Assembly: GCA_020200155.1 (NCBI GenBank)
Contig: JAIVJG010000172.1
Span: 1-42,269 of the forward strand
DNA: 42,269 nt
Reading direction: 5' to 3'
DNA from: Acidobacteriota bacterium
GTDB lineage: Bacteria > Acidobacteriota > Blastocatellia > Pyrinomonadales > Pyrinomonadaceae
How positions within the stretch are numbered: the first letter of the stretch is position 1; each line of letters opens with the position of its first letter. Positions 10,445 through 17,844 of this stretch are shown here, in pieces. Under the pieces are notes generated by a model. It searched no databases. It saw only the letters and a list, made by a program, of their open reading frames with translations, and was not told the origin of the DNA. The position numbers were made by a program, and so were the translations under genes.

Positions 10445-13315
10445 CTATTTCGCTCCTGTCGCATCGGAGAGCGGCAGTGCTTCGCCGATCAGCAGGGCAA
10501 GCCGCTGCAATCCGGCGCGTGTGTCCGCGCCGAGGTCAACGCGTATCGCCCGACGCCCGTGCTTCGAGAGCGAGCGGTAGTCGCCGAGCGCCTGCGCCTG
10601 CTTCAGGACACTGAAAGTGTAGGACTCGCCCGGAACGGGAAGGTCGGCTTTGTCGGGCGCGGTGATTTGCAGAAAGATGCCTGTGGCGGGGCCGCCCTTG
10701 TGTAGCTGTCCGGTCGAGTGGAGGAAGCGTGGGCCGTAGCCGGTCGTCGTCGCGCAACGGGTCGCGTCGCGCAGTTGCGTGCGTATCTGCTGGATGAAGG
10801 CGTCGTGCTCCGGCGTCTCTTCGATGTATTCGAGCAGCGCGATGTAGTCGCCCGCGACGGCACGCGCGAGATGAGCCTTGAGAGCCTCGACGACCGACGC
10901 GGAAGGCAGACCTGCGTGCGTCTGGTCGTCCGTGTAGATGGTCAGCGTAGCGTCTGTGACGAGCGCGGTCTGCTCCTGCAACGAGCCGCTCTGTTTAAAG
11001 GATTCAAGCAGTTCCTTCGTCGCGTCCTTCGACTCCTGCACGTTGGGCTGGTCGAACGGGTTGATGCCGAGACGCCAGCCCGCGAAGGCCGTCGCCAACT
11101 CCCACAGGAAGAATTCCTCGCCGAGATCGTAGAGGTCTGTCAGCGTCCGGTAGACCACCGGATGCCCTGCGGCTTCGAGCGCCTTTAACTTGCCCTCGAC
11201 CTCGCTGTCGAGTTTGCCGACCGAGATGGAGACGAACAGGCGGTCGTCGCCATAGACTGAAGGCGCGCCCAGCGACTCGCCAGCCACAGGCACTATCCCA
11301 AGACCCTCTTTGCCCGTGCTCTCCGCGATCAACTGCTCGACCCACAGGCCGAACGACGCGATCTTCGGGTCGGTGATGATCGTCAGTTTGTCGCGCCCGG
11401 CCTTCGCGCACTCGCCGATGATCGCGCCGAGCCGCGCGCCGGGATTGTCGGCAGCCGGGACGACCGAAGCGCACGCGTGTATGACGCGCTCGGCGCGGTC
11501 GAGCAGCTTCTTGAGGTCGAGTCCCATCAGCGCCGCCGGCACCATCCCAAAATACGAGAGCGCCGAGTAGCGTCCACCAATGTCTGCCGGGTTGAGGAAG
11601 ATGCGCCTGAACTTGTCATCCGTCGCCATCTTCTCCATCAGCGTGCCGGGGTCTGTGATGGCGACGAAGTTTTCGCCGGGGTTCTCTTTCACTTTCCCGA
11701 CCTGTTCGTACCAGTATATGTAAAAGACGAGCGGCTCGGTCGTCGTCCCCGACTTTGATGAGATGATGAAGAGGCAATGCGCGAGATCAATCTCGCCGGC
11801 CAGTCGTGTGAGCGTATCGGGGTCGGTCGAATCGAGCACGAGCAATTCCGGGTAGCCGTCCTGTTTGCCGAAAGTGCGCCGCAGGACTTCGGGGCAGAGC
11901 GACGAGCCGCCCATCCCGCAGAGCATCACGTGCTTGAACCCTCCCTCCCCGCGAACGCGATCCGCGAAGGCGAGCAAATCGTCCTCGACGCCAATCATCT
12001 CTCCGGCCACGGTCAGCCAGCCGAGCGCGTTCTTGATAATTTTCTGCGCGTCCTCGTCTTCCTTCCACAGCGCAACGTCTTTGTGCCAGATGCGTCGCAC
12101 CACGTCGCCCTTATCCGCTTCTTTGATGGCCGCGCCGACGGCGTCGCCGTATTTGCCGAGCGAGGCCGCAAGGCGTTCGTTGATGCCCGACCTTATCGCG
12201 TCGCGCTTCGCCAGGAGGGATTCGGCGAGCGAATCGAAGGAACTGACGAAGGCCGCGAGACCGTCCTCCTGCAACTTTTTCGTCACGGCGTCAATGTCTA
12301 TGCCCGCCTCGGAGAGTTGAGCCATGAGTGCTTCGCATTCATCAAGGCCCTGTTCGAGCGTGAGCGACACCTTTGCGTGATCGCGCGTGGCCGTGTAGGT
12401 CGCGGGCGGAATTGTGTTGACCGTTTCGGGGCCGATCATGTTTTCGACGTAAAGCACGTCCGAGTATTTCGGATTCTTCGTGCCCGTCGAAGCCCAGAGA
12501 GGCCGCTGCACCTGCGCACCCTTCGCCTTCAGCGCGGCGAAGCGCGGGCCGTGGAAAATCTCCCTGAACTTCCGGTAAGCCAGCTTCGCGTTCGCGATCC
12601 CCGCCCTGCCAAGCAGGCTTTCGAGCCGCTCTTTTTCTTCCGGCGTCGAAGCGTGGCGCGCACGCGATTCGAGGTCGGTATCAATCGCCGTGTCCACGCG
12701 CGAGACGAAGAAGCTGGCGACCGACGCGATGTGGTCAACCGGCTTCCCTTCGGCGTCGCGCCGTTCCAAGCCGCGTATGAAAGCCTCTGCCACCTGCTCG
12801 TAGTTCTCGATGGCGAAGATCATCGTGATGTTGATATTGACGCCGCGATAAATTGACTCTTCGATGGCCGGGATACCCTCCTGCGCGGCGGGTATCTTAA
12901 TCATCACGTTGCGGCGACCGACGCGCTTGAAAAGTCGTTCAGCCTCCTCGATAGTGCCCTGCGTGTCGTATGCCAGCTTCGGGTTGACTTCCAGACTGAT
13001 GTAGCCGTCAACGCCGTCCGTCTTGTCGTAAACCGGCTTGAGGATGTCTGCGGCGCTCCCGATGTCAGCGACGATCAGGTCTTCGTAAATGTCGCCGACC
13101 CCTTTGCCCGCGCCCACCAGCGAGCGCATCTGCTCGTCATAGTCCGTCGAGCCGGTGATCGCCTTCTCGAAGATCGTCGGGTTCGAGGTCACTCCGCGCA
13201 AATCGTCCTCGTCAATTTTTTTCTGAAGGTCGCCGCCCGTCAGCATCGCGCGGCGGATGTTGTCGTACCAGATAGACTGGCCGAGCTTCGTGATTTCTAC
13301 CAGAGGATTGCTCAT
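10445..13315 (-). CDS. Bifunctional transaldolase / glucose-6-phosphate isomerase
   Basis: 956-residue fusion. Residues 1 to about 370 are transaldolase (SIWYDNIRR, GVTSNPTIFEKAI, VMIKIPAAQEG with the Schiff-base Lys, PLWASTGTKNPKYSD). Residues about 380-956 are phosphoglucose isomerase (GMGGSSLCPEVL, SSKSGTTTEPL, GGRYSALSYFG, GINPFDQPNVQESK and the late HSTGQLHKGG). Tal-PGI fusions are known from several bacterial groups. One polypeptide would make fructose-6-phosphate and interconvert it with glucose-6-phosphate, recycling carbon into Zwf and Gnd encoded just downstream. It is the first gene of this operon and is preceded by a possible extended -10 promoter. Both halves keep their key motifs. 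Confidence 0.96.
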   Translation of the reverse strand: MSNPLVEITKLGQSIWYDNIRRAMLTGGDLQKKIDEDDLRGVTSNPTIFEKAITGSTDYDEQMRSLVGAGKGVGDIYEDLIVADIGSAADILKPVYDKTDGVDGYISLEVNPKLAYDTQGTIEEAERLFKRVGRRNVMIKIPAAQEGIPAIEESIYRGVNINITMIFAIENYEQVAEAFIRGLERRDAEGKPVDHIASVASFFVSRVDTAIDTDLESRARHASTPEEKERLESLLGRAGIANAKLAYRKFREIFHGPRFAALKAKGAQVQRPLWASTGTKNPKYSDVLYVENMIGPETVNTIPPATYTATRDHAKVSLTLEQGLDECEALMAQLSEAGIDIDAVTKKLQEDGLAAFVSSFDSLAESLLAKRDAIRSGINERLAASLGKYGDAVGAAIKEADKGDVVRRIWHKDVALWKEDEDAQKIIKNALGWLTVAGEMIGVEDDLLAFADRVRGEGGFKHVMLCGMGGSSLCPEVLRRTFGKQDGYPELLVLDSTDPDTLTRLAGEIDLAHCLFIISSKSGTTTEPLVFYIYWYEQVGKVKENPGENFVAITDPGTLMEKMATDDKFRRIFLNPADIGGRYSALSYFGMVPAALMGLDLKKLLDRAERVIHACASVVPAADNPGARLGAIIGECAKAGRDKLTIITDPKIASFGLWVEQLIAESTGKEGLGIVPVAGESLGAPSVYGDDRLFVSISVGKLDSEVEGKLKALEAAGHPVVYRTLTDLYDLGEEFFLWELATAFAGWRLGINPFDQPNVQESKDATKELLESFKQSGSLQEQTALVTDATLTIYTDDQTHAGLPSASVVEALKAHLARAVAGDYIALLEYIEETPEHDAFIQQIRTQLRDATRCATTTGYGPRFLHSTGQLHKGGPATGIFLQITAPDKADLPVPGESYTFSVLKQAQALGDYRSLSKHGRRAIRVDLGADTRAGLQRLALLIGEALPLSDATGAK

Positions 13316-13388
13316 CGCGTGACTCCCGATTTTGATTGCCGTTCAGGCCCAATCTTCATTTTTCTGCGAACGTTTGAAGTGTGAGAAC

Positions 13389-13397
13389 ACTATAACA
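13389..13397 (-). promoter_or_regulatory. Possible extended -10 promoter for the tal-pgi operon
   Basis: On the minus strand the sequence reads TGTTATAGT: a TGn extension followed by TATAGT (5 of 6 to consensus). No convincing -35 is visible at the right distance. The site is about 75 bp upstream of the tal-pgi start codon. Confidence 0.4.
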
Positions 13398-13541
13398 CGA
13401 ATCCAACGCCATCTATTCATGGCACAGTTTCGGCGCTCCCGCACAGGAAAAATCGGGCGGTGCGAAGATGCACATTTGCTTTTGTGTTTGAGCGTGACTG
13501 AGAAACTCGCCGCACAAGACAGCTTACTCTTAAAATGCGAC

Positions 13542-13581
13542 ATCGCCCGCTCGTGAACTTCAGTTCAGCCGAGCGGGCGAT
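13542..13581 (-). terminator. Hairpin downstream of the LolA-like gene
   Basis: A perfect 12-bp stem (ATCGCCCGCTCG with CGAGCGGGCGAT) continues, after a 2-nt bulge, into a 5-bp stem TGAAC/GTTCA closed by TTCA. On the minus strand it is 63 nt after the stop of the gene ending at 13644 and is followed by GTCGCATTTT. The U-run is short and displaced, so termination is likely but not certain. Confidence 0.55.
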
Positions 13582-13643
13582 GAATTATCTCAGAAGACTT
13601 CAGGCTTGAGCCGTCAAGCGGAAGCAGCGCGTCCGCCGTCATC

Positions 13644-14456
13644 CTATGGCTGGGCGGCGGCAGCTTCCGGATTTTTAAACAGCGCATCATCCATCTTGAT
13701 GCCGTAGACCACCGACAGAATCTGCGCGTCTTCAACCTGCCTGTCGTTTTCAAAAAGCACCGTGCGCTTGGGAACCGACGTGCCCTGCACGACTTGATAG
13801 TCGTGGAACGTGCGCCTGAATTTGACGGGCTTAGTGTCGCCGGGCGCAGTGTCTTCGTACTCGAGCGCGAGCACCTTGCCGCTCTTCGTGCTGACGTAAT
13901 AACGCGTTCGCAGTTTGTTTTTATCGGTCACTTCGAGAATCCACATCTCGATGCCCTTCTGCTTATCCTTGCCGGCCAGATTGAGCGTCGCGCCGTTCTC
14001 TTTGTAGCGCAGTAAAATGTCGAGGCTGTGCTGGCTCTCGGCCAGAAAGTCGGCGACATCCTCCTGTCGGGGCGTGAAAGGTGTCCCCTTGACCAGCCCC
14101 CAGACGTGGCCGTCATTGAGGATAAGGGAATACTCCAACGTCGGCTTTTTCTGATCGAGGCGAATCTTGTCCTTCTCGATAGTCTCGCCACGCTTGAAGC
14201 TGCGCTCGTAAGAAATATTTTCCGCGCGACCGTCGTCCGTTGTACGGACGAGCTGGCCGCGCTCGACTCCACTGCGCCTGATCTGGCTCAGTCGTTCGCG
14301 CTGGCCGAAGACGAGAATGACCGTCTCGGCCACCTGTTCGGCAGTCACAGGCTTCGCTTCCGCCTTCTGTCTGGCGAAGGCAACAGGCACGGACGAAAGC
14401 CCCGTGCAGGCCAGCAAAAAGGCTGCCAGCGCAACCTGTCTATAACGTGGCAACAC
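13644..14456 (-). CDS. Secreted LolA-like protein of unknown function
   Basis: 270 residues from a GTG at 14456, which has AAGGAG nine bases upstream and gives a standard signal peptide (LPRYRQ, then a hydrophobic stretch ending VAFA-RQ). The longer open frame upstream would bury this signal. The mature protein has the layout of LolA/LppX-fold proteins: an N-terminal helix with a QIRRSG segment, many beta strands (RLDQKKPTLEYSLILNDGHVWGLV, WILEVTDKNKLRTRYYVS) and the ending DYQVVQGTSVPKRTVLFENDRQVEDAQI followed by DALFKNP, common in outer-membrane-lipoprotein-sorting-like proteins of unknown role. It is monocistronic, with its own promoter and a hairpin behind it. Confidence 0.75.
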   Translation of the reverse strand: MLPRYRQVALAAFLLACTGLSSVPVAFARQKAEAKPVTAEQVAETVILVFGQRERLSQIRRSGVERGQLVRTTDDGRAENISYERSFKRGETIEKDKIRLDQKKPTLEYSLILNDGHVWGLVKGTPFTPRQEDVADFLAESQHSLDILLRYKENGATLNLAGKDKQKGIEMWILEVTDKNKLRTRYYVSTKSGKVLALEYEDTAPGDTKPVKFRRTFHDYQVVQGTSVPKRTVLFENDRQVEDAQILSVVYGIKMDDALFKNPEAAAAQP

Positions 14457-14791
14457 TGAGTGTGTCTCCTTCAAAGTTAACGTTGAATCAGTGACCGGCG
14501 CGCATTGCGTCATAATCAGGAGAGATCGGCCAGCTCATTGTCCGAATTGTAACACAGGTGCGCCCGCACAATCCTCTCCGACGAAGACCGCATCAACATC
14601 CCAAACATTGATGCCCAAGGCCTTTGCGCGGATGCCCGGACTCTCGCATTGACAAGCTTCCGAGCGAGAATGTAGAGTGCACGGTTTTCATAACTCAACG
14701 ACAAGCGACGCGCGCCGGGTGACAGGCTATTGCCCTTCCTTTGCTCGCCAATTGTCATTCAACAGTGATTTTTTGAAAGGAATCCAAGACC
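14457..14791. other. Divergent intergenic region, 335 bp
   Basis: Lies between the divergent LolA-like (minus) and ATP-grasp (plus) genes. It holds the minus-strand extended -10 at 14546-14554. On the plus strand there is a TTGACA at 14649-14654 with only a weak -10 (TGTAGA) 16 bp on, and an AAGGA ribosome binding site before 14792. An 80-codon open frame on the minus strand looks non-coding. Confidence 0.55.
14546..14554 (-). promoter_or_regulatory. Extended -10 promoter for the LolA-like gene
   Basis: Minus strand reads TGTTACAAT: TGn extension plus TACAAT (5 of 6). No good -35 at 16-18 bp, as is common for extended -10 promoters. It would give a leader of roughly 80 nt. Confidence 0.5.
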
Positions 14792-16021
14792 GTGAAAAAA
14801 GTGGGCATTCTGGTAGGCCGTGAAAAGACTTTCCCGGAAGCATTAATCAAGAATATTAACGAGCGAGGCAGAGGCGACGTGGTCGCCGAATACGTCGAAG
14901 TGGGAGGCGTCCGCCTCGACTGGACGAAAGCTTATCACCTCATCATTGACCGCATCTCGCACGAAGTTCCCTTCTATCGCGGCTTCCTGAAGCGTGCGGT
15001 GCTCGAAGGCACCATCGTCATCAACAACCCTTTCTGGTGGTCTGCGGACGATAAGTTTTTCAACTATTCGCTCGCCACTAAACTCGGTGTCGCCATCCCC
15101 AGAACAGTCCTGCTGCCCCAGAAAGACTACATCGAGGGCGTCACCGGCGAATCACTGCGTAACCTCGAATTCCCACTCGATTGGGACGGCATCGCCGACT
15201 ACGTCGGCTTTCCCGCCATCATCAAGCCATTCGACGGCGGCGGCTGGAAAAACGTCTCACGCGTCAACGACCTCCAGGAACTCTGGCAAGTTTACGATAC
15301 GACAGGCACGCTCTGTATGACGCTACAGGAGATGATTGACTTCGATCAATTCGTCCGCTGCTACTGCATCGGGCAGACCGACGTGATGATCATGCCTTAC
15401 GACCCACGCAAGCCCTACCTGTCGGGCGAGCAATACGTCGAGAACCCCACGTACCTGTCGGCGGAACTGGCACAGCGGGTCGGCAACGACGTGCGAACGC
15501 TCTGCCGCGCCCTCGGCTACGACATCAATACCGTGGAGTTTGCGATTCAGGACGGCGTCCCCTACGCGATAGATTTTATGAACCCCGCGCCGGACGCCGA
15601 ACTCGCATCGGTCGGCGAGTTCTACCACAACTGGGTGACGAACGCCGTCACAGACCTCGTCTTCCGGCGACTTGAAGAGCCGCAGCCCGCGCCCCAATAT
15701 CGCTGGGACACGATGCTTAACCCGCCGCAAACGAATACAACGCAGGCTGTCGCTGCCACCGCCATCGCCGCCGGGCAAACACCCAGCAACATGCTGCCGG
15801 AGGCCGTCCGTGATATCACTTCAGAGATCGCTTCCACGGTCGGAGACCTTGTGGGACAGGCGACAAGCGCCGTCTCTGAAATGCTCCATTCGGTCACTGA
15901 ATCGGCGCAGCCTGATTCAAAAGCGACTAATCCCACACGCTCCACCGCAGCAAAGAAGAGCACGGCATCAACTAAAAAAAATGCCGCTACACGCTCGAAG
16001 AAATCTGGCTCGGATGCGTAG
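14792..16021 (+). CDS. ATP-grasp protein with Lys/Ala/Ser-rich C-terminal tail
   Basis: 409 residues from a GTG start with AAAGGAA upstream. Residues 1 to about 310 form an ATP-grasp fold: MKKVGILVGREKTFPEALIKNIN, a substrate-side domain (LIIDRISHEVPFYRGFL, NNPFWWSADDKF), then FPAIIKPFDGGGWKNVSRV (the ATP-binding Lys and glycine-rich loop), TLQEMIDFDQFVRCYCIG, and the metal-binding end DINTVEFAIQDGVPYAIDFMNPAPD. ATP-grasp enzymes of this shape join a carboxylate to an amine or thiol; the substrate cannot be read from sequence. Residues about 330-409 are different: an amphipathic helix-like stretch (ITSEIASTVGDLVGQATSAV), then a Lys/Ala/Ser/Thr-rich tail (AAKKSTASTKKNAA) like histone H1 or PHA-binding proteins. 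It is monocistronic with a strong terminator. Confidence 0.8.
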   Translation: MKKVGILVGREKTFPEALIKNINERGRGDVVAEYVEVGGVRLDWTKAYHLIIDRISHEVPFYRGFLKRAVLEGTIVINNPFWWSADDKFFNYSLATKLGVAIPRTVLLPQKDYIEGVTGESLRNLEFPLDWDGIADYVGFPAIIKPFDGGGWKNVSRVNDLQELWQVYDTTGTLCMTLQEMIDFDQFVRCYCIGQTDVMIMPYDPRKPYLSGEQYVENPTYLSAELAQRVGNDVRTLCRALGYDINTVEFAIQDGVPYAIDFMNPAPDAELASVGEFYHNWVTNAVTDLVFRRLEEPQPAPQYRWDTMLNPPQTNTTQAVAATAIAAGQTPSNMLPEAVRDITSEIASTVGDLVGQATSAVSEMLHSVTESAQPDSKATNPTRSTAAKKSTASTKKNAATRSKKSGSDA

Positions 16022-16056
16022 AAAAGTGTCGTCCGGCTCTCGCCCACGAAACGAAA

Positions 16057-16096
16057 AAAAGCAAAAGGCGACTATTCCAAGTCGCCTTTTGCTTTT
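16057..16096. terminator. Bidirectional intrinsic terminator
   Basis: Perfect 16-bp stem: AAAAGCAAAAGGCGAC (16057-16072), loop of 8 nt, then GTCGCCTTTTGCTTTT (16081-16096). The T-run on each strand lets it end the ATP-grasp transcript from the left and the tRNA-Phe transcript from the right. Confidence 0.9.
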
Positions 16097-16103
16097 AAAT
16101 TTC

Positions 16104-16179
16104 TGGTGGCCAGGGACGGAATTGAACCGCCGACACCGCGATTTTCAGTCGCGTGCTCTACCAACTGAGCTACCTGGCC
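16104..16179 (-). tRNA. tRNA-Phe (anticodon GAA)
   Basis: 76-nt cloverleaf on the minus strand. Acceptor GGCCAGG pairs with CCTGGCC, the D-arm is GCTC-AGTTGGTA-GAGC, the anticodon stem is CGCGA/TCGCG with loop CTGAAAA (anticodon GAA), and the T-arm is GGCGG-TTCAATT-CCGTC. The 3' CCA is encoded. A consensus promoter lies 28 bp upstream and a bidirectional terminator just downstream. Confidence 0.98.
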
Positions 16180-16206
16180 GGATGCCTTGGCGTAAACAAG
16201 GCCGCA

Positions 16207-16235
16207 AGTATAAGTAGCCGGTAATAAACTGTCAA
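16207..16235 (-). promoter_or_regulatory. tRNA-Phe promoter
   Basis: Minus strand: TTGACA (16235-16230), 17-bp spacer, TATACT (16212-16207). Transcription would begin near 16200, giving a leader of about 20 nt before the tRNA. Confidence 0.85.
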
Positions 16236-16282
16236 CTCGGCTTGGTCAGATCATTTTTTGTCAAATTGGTCACAGAAAAGCG

Positions 16283-16310
16283 TTGACAGTTTTGCAGAGA
16301 AGTGTATAAT
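16283..16310 (+). promoter_or_regulatory. Consensus sigma-70-type promoter of the candidate small RNA
   Basis: Perfect -35 TTGACA (16283-16288), 16-bp spacer, perfect -10 TATAAT (16305-16310), pointing right. No plus-strand gene lies downstream before 33689. It is divergent from the tRNA-Phe promoter. Confidence 0.85.
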
Positions 16311-16316
16311 CCGTCG

Positions 16317-16468
16317 CGTCAGGGATGAGGTTGGTCAATACGACCGCCGACAAACTCCGCAAGGAGCAACCATCCATCAGCCCGAACATGTTAGCGCCCG
16401 CCAGTGCCAGCTCGAACGCCGATTGTGCCCCCCACAAACGCTACCTTTGAGCTGGCACAGCCATTTTT
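16317..16468 (+). ncRNA. Candidate structured small RNA, unknown family
   Basis: About 150 nt, starting some 7 nt after a perfect TATAAT. The 5' part can fold into a three-way junction. The closing stem is GGATG-AG-GTTG (16323-16333) with CAACCATCC (16367-16375). Inside are GTC/GAC with loop AATAC and CTCC-GCAA-GGAG (16355-16366), a GNRA tetraloop. The 3' part is a 10-bp perfect stem GTGCCAGCTC (16404-16413)/GAGCTGGCAC (16449-16458), holding an inner TTGTG/CACAA hairpin with a C-run loop, and is followed by ATTTTTG, like a terminator. The plus frame spanning it begins upstream of the promoter and has no domain. It does not match the hallmark motifs I know for SRP RNA, tmRNA, RNase P or common riboswitches. 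Confidence 0.6.
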
Positions 16469-16548
16469 GCAGCCTGCTGAAAGCCACACATTCTCAGCAA
16501 CCTTCCGGCGCTACGCAGATTCCCTTGACGAGATGTAATTCCGATTCC

Positions 16549-17663
16549 TCAAACCTTCACCCGCTCCATTAACAGATCGAATTCAAGGTTCGCATCCTTC
16601 AACACTTCCGCTTCGCTGAGCGTCTGTAGTTCACCGTCAAGCAATACCACGGCACCGTCAATTAGCACTGTCCGCACGTCTGCCGCTTCGGCGGCATAGA
16701 CGATTGTCGAAATCACGTCAGGCCGGGGCGTCAGGTGGAGACGATTAAGGTCGAGGATTGTGATGTCCGCGCGCTTGCCGGCTTCCAGGCTGCCAATCTC
16801 CCCTTCCTGTCCGAGCGCGCGTGCCCCGTCAATCGTCGCCATCCGCAGGACACGCGACGCGGGCAAGGATTCTGTGCCTTTCGTCACTTTTTGAAGCAGG
16901 GCAGCCGTTCTCATCTCCGTAAACATATCGAGGCGGTTATTGCACGGCGCGCCGTCCGCACCGAGCGAGACTGAGACGCCGCGCTCGATCATTTCCGCGA
17001 TTGGGGCGATGCCGGAGCCTAGCTTGAGGTTCGACGAGGGACAGTGTGCGACGTGTGTGCCCGTCTCCCTGAGCAAATTCATCTCGCTTTCGCTCACGTG
17101 TACGCAGTGAGCCAGCAGCACGTGCGGCCCAGAGATGCCAACCGCGTCAAGGTATTCGACATTTCGCTGCCCGGTCTCTTCCTCGACTAATCGGATTTCG
17201 GCTCGATTCTCCGAGGCGTGCGTATGAATCATCACTCCTCGCTCCCGCGCAAGGGTGGCGACTCTGTCGAGCAATTCGCGCGTGCAACTGATAGCGAAGC
17301 GAGGCGCGAAGCAGTAGCGCAAGCGTCCATCGGCTCGACCGTGCCACTTCTCCAGTAATGCGAGTGATTCGTTAATGGATTTTTCGGTCTCTTCCTGCAA
17401 CTCGGCGGGCGCATCGCCTCCGCGATCCATCATGCACTTGCCGACCGTGGCACGAAAGCCCGTCTCTTCGACGACGCGAAACGTTTCGTCCGTGTGGCTC
17501 GGACGGCACAGCCTGCGGCATCAATCGTCACGTCAGCGGTAGCCCCGGTTCCGCCCACGGCGGCGATGCGCCCGTCGTGGATGAGCAGGTCGCCCACGAC
17601 GACAGAGTTTCTTGCGTCCATCGTGACGAGCGTGCCGCCTTTAATCAGAATGGTTTTCGTCAT
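16549..17663 (-). pseudogene. Amidohydrolase (TrzA/MtaD-like), internal deletion and frameshift
   Basis: The N-terminal 54 codons (17663-17502: [33 protein letters not shown]) are the opening of a cytosine-deaminase-like amidohydrolase. The next expected block, PGFVxxHxHxxQ with the metal-binding HxH, is missing. At about 17500 the sequence resumes in another frame with [28 protein letters not shown], which in the family lies about 75-80 residues later. It then continues intact to 16549 with [38 protein letters not shown] and a C-terminal [10 protein letters not shown]. The intact family (adenosine/MTA/SAH deaminases and chlorohydrolases) is about 440 residues. Without HxH and with a frame break the gene cannot make an active enzyme, unless the gap is an assembly error. 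Confidence 0.85.
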
Positions 17664-17761
17664 GCGCTGCCGGGAGGAATTTGCGTGAATTCGCCGCGCG
17701 GATTATGCGCCCTTGGATTGTGAGAAGCCAAGTTGAGAGAGGTCGTCGGGCGGGCACAAGT

Positions 17762-17811
17762 TCAGCCGCCGGCATCGCACTTCCTTTCGGGAGCCGACTG
17801 CCGGCGGCTGA
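17762..17811 (-). terminator. Inverted repeat downstream of recA, possible terminator
   Basis: Perfect 13-bp arms TCAGCCGCCGGCA (17762-17774) and TGCCGGCGGCTGA (17799-17811), 24-nt loop. It is 34 nt after the recA stop. No U-run follows on the minus strand, so it may protect the transcript end or act with Rho. Confidence 0.45.
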
Positions 17812-17844
17812 ATAATGGGTCAGGAGCGACTCGTCAAGCGCCCG

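Larger units (their letters stand above)
13316..13643. other. Intergenic region, 328 bp
   Basis: Holds a candidate extended -10 promoter for tal-pgi (13389-13397) and a strong hairpin (13542-13581) downstream of the secreted-protein gene. Two short open frames here, one on each strand, have no family resemblance and no good ribosome binding site, so I do not call them genes. Confidence 0.6.
16180..16548. other. Intergenic region between tRNA-Phe and the amidohydrolase, 369 bp
   Basis: Contains two divergent strong promoters (tRNA-Phe, minus; small RNA, plus) and the candidate RNA. From about 16470 to 16548 I see nothing further that I can name. Confidence 0.7.

Noticed and set aside
9009-10580. 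Long plus-strand open frame of 523 codons opposite gnd
   Set aside because: It is the antisense of gnd, whose product is a full, well-conserved enzyme. Long antisense frames are common in GC-rich DNA and this one has no family features.
13332-13556. Two overlapping short frames, one on each strand
   Set aside because: They overlap a promoter-like element and a hairpin and lack ribosome binding sites.
14649-14679. TTGACA box upstream of the ATP-grasp gene
   Set aside because: The -35 is perfect, but the -10 (TGTAGA) is weak and the leader would be over 100 nt, so I do not list it as a promoter.
14516-14758. 80-codon minus frame upstream of the LolA-like gene
   Set aside because: No similarity, and it covers the promoter region of the divergent genes.
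16258-16572. 104-codon plus frame over the candidate small RNA
   Set aside because: It starts with a TTG upstream of the promoter, so it could not be translated whole from that transcript, and it has no domain or ribosome binding site.
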